From NCBI GenBank assembly GCA_012064385.1, contig QRDG01000519.1:757011-821010 (forward strand): a DNA stretch of 64,000 nt, in the 5' to 3' direction. The first letter of the stretch is position 1, and each line of letters starts with the position of its first letter. Below are positions 9,323 through 21,698 of this stretch, piece by piece. The notes beneath the pieces were generated by a model that ran no database searches, was not told where the DNA came from, and saw nothing but the letters and a program-made list of their open reading frames with translations. The translations under genes and the position numbers were made by a program. Source of the DNA: Puccinellia tenuiflora (Eukaryota; Streptophyta; Magnoliopsida; Poales; Poaceae).

Positions 9323-11460
9323 GAAGGTCAAAAAGAAAGGCTCAAACAGTAGAGAAGGTAACCACAAGACAGAAGGAAGTCCCGTAGTTGACACTATATG
9401 AGGAGTAGTGATTGCCATGCAACGGATGCACATAGAGCTATATGTGTATGAAAGCTCTCCAATGGAACTAGTGGGGGTGCATCCAACTTGCTTGCTCATG
9501 AAGAATAATAAATCATGTATAAAAGGAGATATGCATGATCGAGCGTAGTGTGGAAAATATGTAGAACATGTGGCAAGCCACGCAGCACACTAACTCAATG
9601 ATCAAGCAAACTATATGGTAATGAAGAACGACATCAAGTCATGTAATGTAATGATGGATGTTGCATGGCAATGTATCTCGGAACAGCTATGGAAATGCCG
9701 TGATAGGTAGGTATGGTGGCTGTTTTGAGGGAGATAGTTGGCTTATGTGTAGGAGAAGAGGATGAAGTTCTCCCACGGAGTTGGATGTACTCGCGAAGTA
9801 TGCACCAATCTCAATGTGAGAGAGGGCATTGCGCAGCACCAAAGAGGCTAGCAAAATATGGAAGTGGAAGTGCCTAAAAACCAAAACTCACAATGCATTT
9901 CGTATATTGCAAACAACTAGCAGTTTCAATGTTTCACAAATGGTTAGAGACACCCCGAGAGGGATCGTGGCGGCGACACAAGTGCCTCGTTAGCTTCCCC
10001 GACCGTTGCAGTAAATACCCACTAGGAACTTATTTTCAACTGAGGAGAATTCATGACACATTAGCATTGTTGACTTAGGTTGTTTAGTTCAGAAAAGTAT
10101 AGCTGCACGCTTTACTAACACATCTCCACTAATCAGCTAACACCATTAACCAACACATTTTAACCATTAGTTATTTTAATGTCTCAAAACAATTGAAAAG
10201 TATCAAATTATCCACATAGTGATCTACAAGACTATGCAGGTTTTTTCTACTTCATACCACTACCACATGCATAGCATTTTACCGATCTAACACATTAACC
10301 AAGCAACCAATACAACACTCTAACAAATATAAGTGAAGAACAAGAGAGTTTAATTACAACTACTAGCAGCTCTAAATAAGATAAAAGCTAAAAGCGAGAG
10401 CTTACTAGCAAACAAACAGTAGCTAAGAATACTCAACAAAATATAAGCGAAGCACAGGAGTATTCAAATGAAAAAGCGGAGCGTGTCTCTCTCCCACACA
10501 AATAAAGCAAGGATCAAACAAGCATATGACCACCAAAATAACAAACAAAACTGAAAGTAAAAAAGACGCTCCAAGTATAGCACATAATATGTAAAGTGAT
10601 AAAAACTTAGTTCAACGAAGACGACCTCATGTTAGTCGATGAAGAAGAGGGGATGCCTTGGGCATCCCCAAGCTTTGACGCTTGATAGTTCTTGATATTC
10701 AGAGGGGGTGCCATGGGGGCTTCCCCAAGCTTGACCTCTGATCCATCTTCAATTTTTTTCATTATCCTCTCCTTTGGAACTTAAAAACTCCCTTCACACA
10801 AAACTTCTCATAAACTGATTAGAGGGTTAGTGCTCATAAATTAAAATGCACATGTGTTCAACTCAAGACAAATTGCAAACAACTTTATTAGGCATTGGAT
10901 ACTGTTCACTAAGTCTCATTGTGGCACTCCACCTCTAGAGTATCACATTTAACGATAGTAAAGAGACGAATGCAAAATAAAAGCAGAATCTGTCAAAATC
11001 TGAGCAGTCTGTAAAGATCAAATTTTTTGAGGCATTTCTGTAGCTAAAATCAGAAAACTCAAAACAAACGAAAGATAGATAAAAGTATCAGGCTTGCTAT
11101 CTAAAAATTTCAGAAAAATATAAAATTCAGAGAGTTTTTAGATTTTCAAACAGTGAAGGACAGAAATCTGTTTCTGGACAGCAAAACAACACCTCGCACT
11201 TTCAATGCATTAGAGGCTAAACTTGGCACAAAAAACCAAAAGAAAAAGATGAAATAAAGTTGCTACAGGGGAAACAACTTCAAGACTCAAGAAAAGTAAA
11301 AAGCAAACTGAAAGTAAAAGATGGGTTGCCTCCCAACAAGTGCTTTTCTTTAACGCATTTTAGCTAGGCGCAATGCCAAATATCACGTTTTTTCGGAGGC
11401 CTTTGAAACATGAAGAGCATAGCTTGACCTTATGATTGATTAAAAAGGAAGCTTTTTTCT
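9323..11460 (-). other. Athila element A: 3' non-coding interior
   Basis: This AT-rich sequence has no protein domain. It contains two phrases typical of these Triticeae elements: a GGCATCCCCAAGCTT motif near 10660-10680 and a GGGTTGCCTCCCAAC motif near 11322. It is homologous to 46018-47485, but lacks about 350 bp present there (46195-46545). Confidence 0.75.
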
Positions 11461-13358
11461 CTTTCTAGAGAAGTGCTCCATCCCTCTTCTGAGGGGGAAC
11501 TGAAATCTTATATTTCCCTCTTTCATATCAATAATGGCACCAACGGTTCTCAAAAACAGTCTCCCCAAAATAATAGGACAAGAAGCATTGCACTCATTGT
11601 CCATGACAATAAAATCAACGGGAACATAGTTATCATTAACAACAATAAGGATATCATCAACTCTACCCGAAGGTTCTTTTTAGAAGAATCAGCAAGATGA
11701 ACATTTAAATAGCACTCTTCCAAAGGATTTAAATTGAGCATATCATAGAAACTTTTAGTCATAACAGAAACACTAGCACCAAGATCACACAAAGAATTAC
11801 AATCAAAGTCATTTATTTTCATCTTAATAGTGGGTTCCCATCCATCTTCCAGTTTTCTAGGAATAGAAGTTTCTAGCTTAAGCTTTTCTTCCCTAGCCTT
11901 GATAAGAGCATCGGTAATATGTTTGGTGAAGGCAATATTTAATTTACTAGCGTCCGGTGACTTAGCAAGTTTTTGTAGAAACTTTATGACTTCAGTAAGA
12001 TTGAAATTATCAAAATCAATTTCATCATCTTTAAATAGGCTAGGAGGTTCCTCATTAGTAGTTTGGATAGTATAAACTTTAACAATTTTCCTATTCATTT
12101 CAGCAATTCTAGCTTCTTCTTTCTCTCTAGCCCACCTAGCTTTCAAGCGAGCCATCATCCTTTAATTCTCATTAATTTGAATAGAAATAGCATTTAAAGA
12201 TTCAGCAGGATTGTCTTGAAGAGGAGTGGTTCTAATTTTTAAAATTTCAACATCATGAGCAAGATCTTCCACTTCAGAGACAAGTCTATCCAATTTTTCA
12301 AGTTTCTCTTCGACAGTTTTGTTGAAAGCTTTTTGTGAAGTGATAAATTCTTTTAAAACATTTTCAAGATCAGAGGACACATTCTTATTAGGATTATAAG
12401 AATTACCATAGGAATTGCCATAAGAGTTGCCATTATTGGGAGGATAAGGCTTATAGTTGTTACTACCAAAATTATTTCCATAAGCATTATTGTTGAAGTT
12501 ACTTCTATTAAGAAAATTAACATCAACCTGATCCTTTTCTTGGGAAATTAATGAAGCAAGTGGGAAATTAGTAGGATCAATATGGGACTGATTGGTAGCA
12601 AGCATAGACATAATCATATCAACCTTATCACTCAAAGAGGAAATTTCCTCGACAGAATTTACCTTATTACCACTTGGAGCTCTTTCGGTATGCCATTGCA
12701 AATAATTTGTCATCATCTCATCCAAGAGTTTAGTTGATGCACCTAATGTTGTGGACATGAAGGTACCTCCCGCTGCCGAATCCAAGAGATTCCTTGAAGA
12801 AAAATTAAATCCTGCATAAAAGGTTTGGATAACCATCTACATAGTTAATCCATGCGTGGGACAATTTTTAACCATAAATTTCATTCTCTCCCAAGCTTGA
12901 GCAACATGTTCATTATCAAATTGTCTAAAGTTCATAATGTTACTCCTTAATTGTATGATTTTAGCAGGTGGATAATATTTTCCAATAAAAGCATCTTTGC
13001 ATTTAATCCAAGAATCAATGCTATTTCTAGGCAAAGACAATAACCATTCTTTTGCTCTCCCTCTCAAAGAGAAAGGGAAAAGCTTCAGTTTTATGATGTC
13101 ACTTTCTACCTCTTTATACCTTTTCATATCACATAACTCAACAAAGTTATTTAAATGAGAGACGGCATCATCAGTACTAGCACTAGAAAATTGCTCTTTC
13201 ATAACAAGATTTAACAAGGCAGGCTTTATTTCATAAGATTCCGCTTTAGTAGCGGGTGGAGCAATTGGAGAGAATATGAAATCATTGTTATTAGTGCTAG
13301 TAAAGTCACACAACTTGGTGTTTTCAGTGGAAGACATAATGATAAAACAAAATAACAA
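11461..13358 (-). pseudogene. Athila-type gag-protease pseudogene
   Basis: The minus-strand reading frame starts at 13358. The first 173 residues hold a retrotransposon gag core (LFPFSLRGRAKEWLLSLP and an ERMKFMVKNCP segment). An in-frame TAG at 12837-12839 and an in-frame TAA at 12162-12164 break it. Between them lies an Asn-rich NSYGNSYGNSY stretch followed by a coiled-coil-like segment. The third piece carries the aspartic protease signature CDLGASVSVM near 11780. A frameshift near 11660 then moves the rest (an ILGR motif) to another frame. Gag would form the particle and protease would cut the polyprotein. No CCHC knuckle and no pol follow. The breaks make it non-functional; a full-length relative would be needed in trans. 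Confidence 0.85.
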
Positions 13359-13500
13359 GACAGGAATAAAGTCTACACTAATTTTTTGTGGGTTTTAAAA
13401 TTTTGCAACAAGAAAAATAAGCTAACGAGAAATAAAACAAGCAAGACAAAAACAAAGTAAAGTGATTGAGAGTGTGAGACTCCCCTTTCTGTAGCTCCAA

Positions 13501-13520
13501 GATCCCCGGCAACGGCGCCA
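13501..13520 (-). other. Primer binding site (tRNA-Asp type)
   Basis: On the minus strand TGGCGCCGTTGCCGGGGA lies between the LTR and gag. This is the usual tRNA-Asp complement of Athila-lineage Triticeae elements. Confidence 0.85.
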
Positions 13521-15129
13521 GAAAACAGCTTGATTGCTACTGATGAAGAGTTGGGTGGTGCCCCAAGCGAAGGCGGAGATGTAGCAAGCAGCAGTTTTCC
13601 CTCGATAACGAACCGAGGTTTATCGAACCAGTAGGAACTTGAAATCAACAACAAAGTGAATGTTGAAGATCTCTAGCGCTTAATCTTCAACAGACGTGGA
13701 CCTGCACACACTCAACCAAAATACTTTGCCCCCAACGGCGGAAAGGTTGTCAATCTTTCCGGTCTCGCAGAAAACATAGCGGTTAATTGTATAGTGAAAT
13801 AGATGAATTATGAAAATGGACCAGAGGAGTAATGATGGTGAAAAGTGGTGAATAAAGGTTGCAATCAATGTAAAAAGATGGACCGTGGGCCATGGGTTCA
13901 CTAGTGGAGTCTCTCAAGTAAATAGAACATTCATATGATGGGTAAACAAATTACAGCTAGGCAATTGACAAGATTATAACACAACCTTAATCTAGCTATG
14001 ACAAAGAGAACATCATAATATTTAAGTAGACATCACGACAATGAACAAAGACCATTGAGTCCAACTGCATCTTTGTCTAAAAAGTCCACTGTGGGATCGC
14101 TATCCAGCCTGTCACCCATCGGTATCAAGTTGCAAGCAACAGACATTTGCATTAAGTAAAGCGCATGAAGTAAGCAATATTAAATATCAAAATAGACTTC
14201 AACACCGCTGTTTTACCCTTAGTAGCAACAGCACACCCTCGCTCTTAGACGTTTCTGTCACTCGTGCCCAGGAACAAAAGGGGGAATGAACCCACTATTT
14301 AGCATAAATACTCTCTCTTGGAGATACACACAATCACTTGGCCAAAGTAACTACACACATGGAAGAGCATGCAAGAACATAAATCAACATATAAGAATCA
14401 TGCACAATCTGATCATAACTTTATAATCCATCGGATCCCAGAAAACACATCACATAGCATTATAATAATCGATCTTGATCATGTTAGGCAGCTCAGAAGA
14501 TCATAAGACATGAAGCACAAGAGAGAGAGACTACCATCTAGCTTCTACCATGAACCCAAGGTCCAAGGTGGGACTACTCACAAATCATCTCGGAGGAAGG
14601 CATGCCGATGAAGAGCCCTCCGAGATCGATCTCCCCTCCGACAGGGTGCCGGGATTTGCTTCAGAATCACCCCCGAATTAGGGTTTGAGGTGACGGTGCC
14701 TCGGGATGACTTTTCTAGAAAATAATGGCCGCCCCGTCGTTTTTATGGTTTTTAGGATTTTATAGGCATCGGAGGGGACCGAGGCGGCGCCCATGGAGCA
14801 GGGGCGGGCCCCACCCGCGGGTCCAGGGGGCCGCGGCAAGCACCCGCCTGTGGCCCCTGGGTGGCCCCCAGGTTGCCCTTCGGTCTCCGTCTTCGTCTTG
14901 GCGTAAAAACAATCTCCGTAAATTTTGGTCCAATTCCGAGAAAATTTCCAGAAGTAAATTTCTGAAACACAAAAACAGCAAAAGCAGGGAACTGGCACTG
15001 GGCATCTTGTCAATAGGTTAGTCCAACAAAATGCATAAAAATGATGTGATATGATAATAGAAACATGTGACAACATCACAAAATTAGCATGGATCACTCA
15101 AAAATTATAGATACGTTTGACACGTATCA
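13521..15129 (-). mobile_element. 5' LTR of Athila element A
   Basis: The LTR is about 1.6 kb, beginning (minus strand) TGATACGTGTCAAACG at 15129 and running to the primer site. The exact 3' edge is uncertain by some 10-15 bp. Positions 13945-15129 align with the truncated LTR at 27964-29100. The flank GTGGG at 15130 may be one half of a target duplication. Confidence 0.8.
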
Positions 15130-16204
15130 GTGGGCCCCACTTCTAGACTCTTCTAGAACCTTCTAGAAAATTCCGGTACCCTACCGGAAAATTCTGGAAC
15201 CTTTCCGACACCTCCGGAAACTACTTTCCTTATATGAATCTTATTCTTCGGACTCTTCCGGATCTCCTCGTGACGTCTAGGATCTCATCCGAGACTCCGA
15301 ATCACCATTCGTTCATTCCATAAATTATCTCATCGCAAACCTTAGCTACATCGGAGCATTAAGTGTGTGACCATACGGGTTTGAGAACATGTAGACATGA
15401 TCCGATCAATAATCAATAGCGGGACCGGGATGCCCATATTGACTCCTACATATTCAACGAAGTTCTTTATCGATTGAACCACAATACCGGAGATTCTTAA
15501 TCTCGTATATGATTCCCTTTGTCTCACGATATTTTACTTGCCCGAGATTTGATCGTCGATATCCCCATATCTAGTTTAATCTCGTTACCCGGCAAGTTCT
15601 CTTTACTCGACCATAATATAGGATCTCCGTGATTACCACTTAATCACATATTTGCAAACTTTATGATGCTATATTACCGAGAAGGCTGGAGATATCTTCT
15701 CTGTCACATGGAGGGACAAATCACACTCTCGATACATGTCACCCAACAACTTACCATCAGAGATACCTGAAAGCCATCTTTATAATCACCCAGTCCGAAG
15801 CGACGTTTGATGTCCCCAAAATAATCCTCTGGTAAATGGGAGTGACATAATCTCATGGTCTCAGGAAACTGTACTTGGCATATACTAAAAGCGTTGGTAA
15901 TGAAACTATGTGACACAATCAATTGAAACTCTTTATTATTGGGTCTTGTCCATCACATCATTCTCCCAATGATTGACTCCGTTATCAAGTGACTGTAACA
16001 AGTCCATGGTTAGGAAACTCTAACCATCTCTTAACTAACGAACTAGTCCGGTAGAGGCTTACTAGGGACACCTGTTTGTTTATATTCCACACATGTATTA
16101 TGTTTCCAATTAATACAATTATAGCATGGATAATAAACTATTATCATAAACATGAATATGTTAATAAACCATTTTATTATTGCCTCTAGGGCATATTCCC
16201 AACA
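15130..16204 (-). mobile_element. 3' LTR fragment of Copia element
   Basis: It starts on the minus strand with TGTTGGGAATATGCCC at 16204. It is cut at 15130 by Athila element A. It includes the TTC..GAA array at 15141-15173. Confidence 0.88.
15141..15173. promoter_or_regulatory. Heat-shock-element-like array in Copia LTR
   Basis: TTC at 15151, GAA at 15156, TTC at 15161, GAA at 15166 and TTC at 15171 are each separated by two bases: five perfect alternating units. Another TTC lies in phase at 15141. This is the binding pattern of heat-shock factors. The sister LTR keeps four of the units at 21623-21640. Function is inferred. Confidence 0.7.
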
Positions 16205-16218
16205 GTCTCCCACTTGCA
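16205..16218 (-). other. Copia polypurine tract
   Basis: On the minus strand, GCAAGTGGGAGAC lies directly before the LTR start, as in BARE-type elements. Confidence 0.85.
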
Positions 16219-19083
16219 CTAGAGTCAATAATCTAGTTTACATTTTCTCGATCCAACACCTATGGAGTCTCAGTGCTGATCATGTTTGCTCGTGGAAGAG
16301 GTTATGTCCGTGCTCTGTACTATACAGTTCTCTATGTTCTTTGCAAAACGTCAATGTCACCTACTTTGACATTACTTTTATCATCATATGATAAACCTCA
16401 TATCATCACATGATAAACCTCATCATCATATGACGAATATAATATATTTGGTTACAGAGTGAGACTTTCGTTTCCCTTTTATGCCTACATGACGTATGAT
16501 TAGTCAAAAGAACTTTCACATAGCATGTGCACCCGGAACTCACTCAATCTTGAAACTAAATTTCTCAAACCAAAATATTATATCTTTTAATCCTTGAATT
16601 AATCATATACTCCTATATGTTGTAGACTCAACAAATCGACAGTGCAATCCAAGTCACTTTGATATTTTCGATCACGCTTTCGCTGCGCTTCTGCCTTCAT
16701 GAGATCTCCAATCTAGTTTAGTGTCATGACTGCAACCAAGTCTACCATTCTCTAGATTCAATTATCTCATCTCCATGCTGAAATGACTCCTCATTCCTAA
16801 CACGTTCTTCTAACCAATAACTTGGGTCACATTTCGTCAAATACAAGCTTATGGTTCTTATATGTTTAGTCCTATGAACAATTCATAGCGAACACCAACA
16901 TATACTCCAACCATTATTTCTGTACTGAGTTATCAACTCAATGTTTCACCTATTTCTTACAAGTAAATGAACATTTCTTTTCTTGTTCCATTTTGAACTC
17001 CTTCAAAATCTTACTTAGGTTAAACATTCTGACATAATGCTTTATCAAATACATCTATCTCCATAGATATTTGATGCTCAAACTAACTTCATAAGTTATA
17101 CATTGGTTCCTGACTTATTTACAACATTTATGAAATATCTATTTCACACAAACAGGATGTTGTAAACTCCCACTCAAATATACACCATACACATATTAAA
17201 TTGTGAAACCACTTTGGCTCCCACTCAGAAATATGTTGTCCTTATATTTGACCATGATTAAATAGCTCCCACTCAAACATATGTCACCACATATTTTGAT
17301 CGTGGAAAATAGTTTCTGCTCTAACTTAATATATGTCACCACATATTTTAATTAGATCCCACTCAGTTCTTTATGCATTTTCTCGATACCTTGGACACCT
17401 CCAAAATCTTAATTAACTTTTAAATCGAGAACTCATATACGAACACTAGTACTTTGCTAGCTTTAAGTTTTATTTATTCTCTACAAAACTCCTTCTGAGG
17501 AATAAATATGTGAAACATCACTTTCACAAAATCAAGTAACAATTACTTTGTGATTTGAACTTAACATAGGATGACTCTTAGTCACTTTCGTATTTAAGGC
17601 TTCTATTTCTTCTTTATAGTTTCGTATGTATGTCTTGTTTCTTAAACATGACAAGTAAATCATGAACATTATTTTGCAACATGACAAAATTATATATTCT
17701 TGAATCCCACTATTCTTAGAAAAACTGAATTCAAATTCAATGATCATCATCATTAATTCCTGCTTTCATGTGTCAAGTAAAACCCTAACAGAAACACTTT
17801 CCGCTGTGTTACTCGATACATTAAAGTCAAGGTCAATAACCTTATTTATGTTTCTCATTTATTGTAGCAACTCTTTTATCAATGAAACCCTTTCATGATA
17901 AACCACTAAAATACTTAGCACAACCAACAATTTGGTCAGCCCCTTTTAGTCTCATGTTGTGGAAACCTTATCCATAGTCACATATGAATAAACACTACAA
18001 AATACTTATTCTCATTGGCTTCCAACTATTTCATAATTACCACAACATCACATATCTCATATGGAATCGTTTATGCGAATCATTAAATAGATCCTTATTT
18101 AATTTGAGTGTTTTCTGTCTTACAGATATATCTAAATGTTTTTCTTAAACCCTGAAAATAAATCCCTTTCTGCTAGACCACACAATATCTAATAGAGTGT
18201 GATTACAAAATTTCAGGATATATCAAACACCTTTGAAACAATTCTAAAATTATGTAATTTGTGACAACACTTTGCACAAGTCTCCATACTAAACAATAAC
18301 TCAAATGTCAGTCCCTTTTCATCAAATCAAAAAGACTTAATTATCTTGTCAACTTAATATCCGTATGTTCCAAAATTTATTTGATCTTATCAAATATCAT
18401 AATTCAAAATAAATACAACTTATTTACTCTTGTTATTTATGATGGAGAGCACAAAATAATGATACTTAACATTTTCTGAAAACATACCAAACACTTGTGT
18501 TTTTCCAGCAATTCACGGCACACTTCTAAAGTAGTGGCGATTTTAGTCATACTACTTCAACAAGGCGCATGTGTTAAACATGTTCTTCACAATACTTAGC
18601 ATGAAAAAAATTGTCATTATTAAGTTTTAGACATCCTTTTAGTATGTTTCTTATTTATAAATGTTCAACCAATTTATCATCTAGATTACAATAAGAATAA
18701 TACACTCATAATCGAAACTTGTGATTTCCAAGAGGGACTACTCATGAAAATAGAACAACCATTGTCTTTAACATGAATAACCATCTCACATAAGCAAAAC
18801 ATACTAATTAAAATCACACTTAATTTGATTACAAAACTTATTCAAATTCTCTAATAAAAAAGGATAAATGTAGAGATAGATCGTCGCCAGCATCAACTCC
18901 TTGATTGCCACCATTCCGCAACGTCTTCCCAGATCCTCTATGCAAATCTCAAGTAGCAGGTCCTGTTTTCATAAAACAAAATAAGTATCAAATACTTATC
19001 AGAACAGCCATAATTGCAATTTGGACTTAAACATTTATAACTTGTATATCACTATATACCTTCTGTATTGTCAACTTCTCCTG
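16219..19083 (-). other. AT-rich non-coding interior of Copia element
   Basis: I see no protein domain. There are short degenerate repeats near 16370-16437 (ATGATAAACCTCAT). Four copies of CCCACTCA at about 17166, 17217, 17265 and 17358 read GAGTGGGA on the element's own strand, echoing its polypurine tract. Confidence 0.7.
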
Positions 19084-19677
19084 CTATGGGTTCCACTTTG
19101 ACATGACGTAGCCAAGACACAAACTCACAGAATTTATCAAATCCCTTCCCATGAAATAGTCTCTGACATAATTCTTGAAGCTGGGGGGAAGCGAGCGCAG
19201 CACCACATCTATCGCGAAATCGTCATTCATCTCATAGTTCCAAACATCCACCAGAGTATAATATATCTTATGCATTTTCCTCAGGTGTTGTTCCAAGCAA
19301 GAGTTTTCTTCCATCTTAGTTGAAAGAAATTCATTCAGACAATCAAACCTTGCAATTCTGACTTGTGCTAAGAACCTATTCTTCATCTCAGCGACAATCT
19401 CATTGGCACTCAAGTCGGTGAATTGTCTACTTAGGTCAGAATTCATGAATGTGCACATCATCCACTCGACTTTCAAGTGTGTGGTCCTCTGTTTGAGCCA
19501 CTCCATGTGATCCTCATATCTTGCAGAAGTATCGGGTTTATCTTCTAAAGGTTCATCTAACACGTAGAGCTCAGCATGGGTGTGGAGGACTTCTCTCAGA
19601 GGCAGTTACCACTCGACAAAGTTTGACCCATCGAGACGCAGCTCTTCAGCAAGGAAGAGTTGGTCATAGTCGGCCAT
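19084..19677 (-). pseudogene. Copia gag pseudogene
   Basis: The likely start is the minus-strand ATG at 19677 (MADYDQLFLAEEL). An in-frame TAA at 19606-19608 breaks it. Downstream, about 160 residues remain open, containing a Copia-type gag core with the segments LKVEWMMCTFMN and IVAEMKNRFLAQ. The frame ends at 19084 (MSKWNP). No CCHC knuckle follows and there is no pol. In intact relatives gag forms the cytoplasmic particle. Here it would at most give a fragment. Confidence 0.8.
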
Positions 19678-20888
19678 GATCTACAAGGATTTTTGCAAAG
19701 ACGTCTTAGGACTTTTGTTTATGATAATTTTAGTTCATCTTAATCGAAATTACTACATGAACTCCCACTAAACTCAACAACTCTTGGATTGTTTAGTGAC
19801 ACACGATCCAAATCCACTACACCACAACCGATCATCACGTAAGATGATGTAGCTTCAAAGTTGAACATCACCATGTTGATCATATCGTCCATATGTTCGT
19901 GTTTAACCTTTCGGTTCTTGTGTTCCGAGGCCATGTCTGTACATGCTAGGCTTGTCAAGGAAACCATAGTATTTCCGCGTGTGTAAATCTGGCTTACACC
20001 CGTTGTATGCGAACGTAGAGTCTATCACACCCGATCATCACGTGGTGTCTCAAAACGACGAACTTTCGCAACGGTGCATACTAGGGGAGAACACATCTTG
20101 ATATTAACTAGAGAGATCACCTTATCATGCTACCGTCGCGATCATATCTAAGCATAACAATAAGGTGCATAAAAGGATTAACATCACATGCAATTCATAA
20201 TTGTGATATGATATGGCCTTTTCTTCTTGTTCCTTTGATCTCCATCTCCAAAGCACCGGCATGATCTCCATCATCACCGACATTATGGCGCCTCTTCCAT
20301 GGTTGCCATCACCGACTATTGCAACTACAATTATTTCTACTCTTAGCGATAATGTAAAGCAATTACATGGTGATTCAATGACACGCAGGTCACATAAAAT
20401 AATAGACAACCATATGGCTCCTGCTGGTTGCCGTACTCATCGTATACATGATCATTGCATACATTATCACAAATCACACATTGGCCATACCACATCACAA
20501 ACCCTGCAAAAACAAGTTAGACGTCCTCTAATTTGTTTATGCAATTTTTACGTGGCTTGGGTCAATGAGATAGAACCGTTCTAATCTACGCAAAAACCAC
20601 AACGGTGATATAAAAGTGGCTTATTTACTCATCCTTTTTAAAGGCCTCCCATTGCAGATTGCATCTCACCATTGCTAGAGAAACAGACACCCGCCAGCCA
20701 CTTATGCAATACAAGTTGCATGTCAATCATGGAACCGGTCTCTCGTGTGTGGACGAGTAAAGTTGGTCCAGGCCGCTTCAATCCAACCATCCAATAAGAT
20801 ACAAAATACACGCAAGAAGGTAGCAACAAAATATCAATGCCCACAACTTCTTGTGTTCTAATCGCACCGATATCTACGCATAGATCTT
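19678..20888 (-). other. Leader between primer site and gag of Copia element
   Basis: This is an untranslated leader of about 1.2 kb. It contains short unrelated open frames on both strands with no domain. Confidence 0.7.
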
Positions 20889-20901
20889 GGCTCTGATACC
20901 A
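20889..20901 (-). other. Primer binding site (initiator tRNA-Met)
   Basis: The minus strand reads TGGTATCAGAGCC next to the LTR end, complementary to the 3' end of initiator tRNA-Met, standard for Copia elements. Confidence 0.92.
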
Positions 20902-21375
20902 CTGAAGGGGTCGTTGCATAGAAAACAAAAAATTTCCTACGTAACAAGCGGAAGAAACCCCACGATCTAGATCTATTAGATGAAGGTAGCGAAGATGAGA
21001 TCAAATCTCTTACCCTTGAAGATCGAACAAACACGTTTTGTCGTTGTAGGGGTTGGCTAGTCGATCCCCGCAACTAGACTTGTCTAGTCGCGAGGAGATA
21101 TATTATCCACGCGATCCAATCCGATAAAGCGCCGCACGAGCAGCACCTCCGCGGTATCCACACGTACGGCTCGATGTAGACTTCTCCTTCTTGATCCCGC
21201 AAGCAAGGTGGAAGTGGCTAGATGGATCTCAGCAGCACGACGGTGTGGTGGTGTTGATGGTGGAGATCTCCCGCGGGCAGGGCTTCGCCAAGCTGTACGC
21301 GAGGGAGAGGAGAGGAGGTAGGAGGGGTGCAGCTAGGGCTTGTACTTGGGCTACCTAGGGTGTGCCGCACCCCCC

Positions 21376-21383
21376 TTTATATA
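21376..21383 (-). promoter_or_regulatory. TATA box of Copia LTR
   Basis: TATATAAA followed by a G-run lies on the minus strand, placed as in BARE-type LTR promoters. Confidence 0.7.
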
Positions 21384-21612
21384 GGTGGAGGGAGGCCCAC
21401 CAGCCCTAGGGCCGGCCAGCTTGGGGCTCGATTGCCTCCCAAGTTTGCCAAGGAAACTTGGCCTCCAAGTAGAATCCCTTAGGGATGCGGCCTCCCTCCC
21501 TTTCCTTCCTTGTGGTGGCCTGATTGGCCCATGTGGGCTGGTGCGGCTAGCCCAAGTTGGCTGCTGCATCACCACATTGGCCAATGTGGGTCCACACGAA
21601 GGTGGGCCCCAC

Positions 21613-21640
21613 TTCTAGACTCTTCTAGAACCTTCCAGAA
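21613..21640. promoter_or_regulatory. Heat-shock-element-like array, second LTR copy
   Basis: TTC 21623, GAA 21628, TTC 21633 and GAA 21638 are spaced by two bases. The fifth unit seen at 15171 is TGC here. Confidence 0.65.
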
Positions 21641-21698
21641 AATGCCGGTACCTGCTGGAAAATTTGGAACCTTTCCGACACCTCCGGAAACCACTTTG

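Larger units (their letters stand above)
9323..15129 (-). mobile_element. Athila-lineage Gypsy element A (Sabrina/Fatima/WHAM-like)
   Basis: Reading on the minus strand there are an LTR starting TGATACGTGTCAAACG at 15129, the tRNA-Asp-type primer site at 13501-13520, a broken gag-protease region and a long 3' non-coding part. RT, RNase H and integrase are missing. The left side is interrupted by the tandem array, so the 3' LTR is outside the window. It sits in a Copia LTR that resumes at 15130. Confidence 0.85.
15130..21698 (-). mobile_element. Angela/BARE-like Copia element, gag-only, broken at both LTRs
   Basis: On the minus strand, part of the 5' LTR (20903-21698) is followed by a primer site for initiator tRNA-Met, a leader, a gag pseudogene, nearly 2.9 kb of AT-rich non-coding sequence, a polypurine tract and part of the 3' LTR (15130-16204). 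The LTR start TGTTGGGAATATGCCC and the preceding GTGGGAGAC are the BARE/WIS/Angela signature. Protease, integrase and RT are absent, so this copy is non-autonomous. The two LTR fragments overlap by about 90 bp, so the full LTR was near 1.77 kb. Confidence 0.88.
20903..21698 (-). mobile_element. 5' LTR fragment of Copia element
   Basis: On the minus strand this is the 3' part of the LTR, ending ACCCCTTCA at the primer site. A TATA box (TATATAAAGGGGG on the minus strand) lies at about 21371-21383. The TTC..GAA array at 21613-21640 is about 235 bp upstream of it. It is interrupted near 21699 by the Tat element. Confidence 0.87.
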
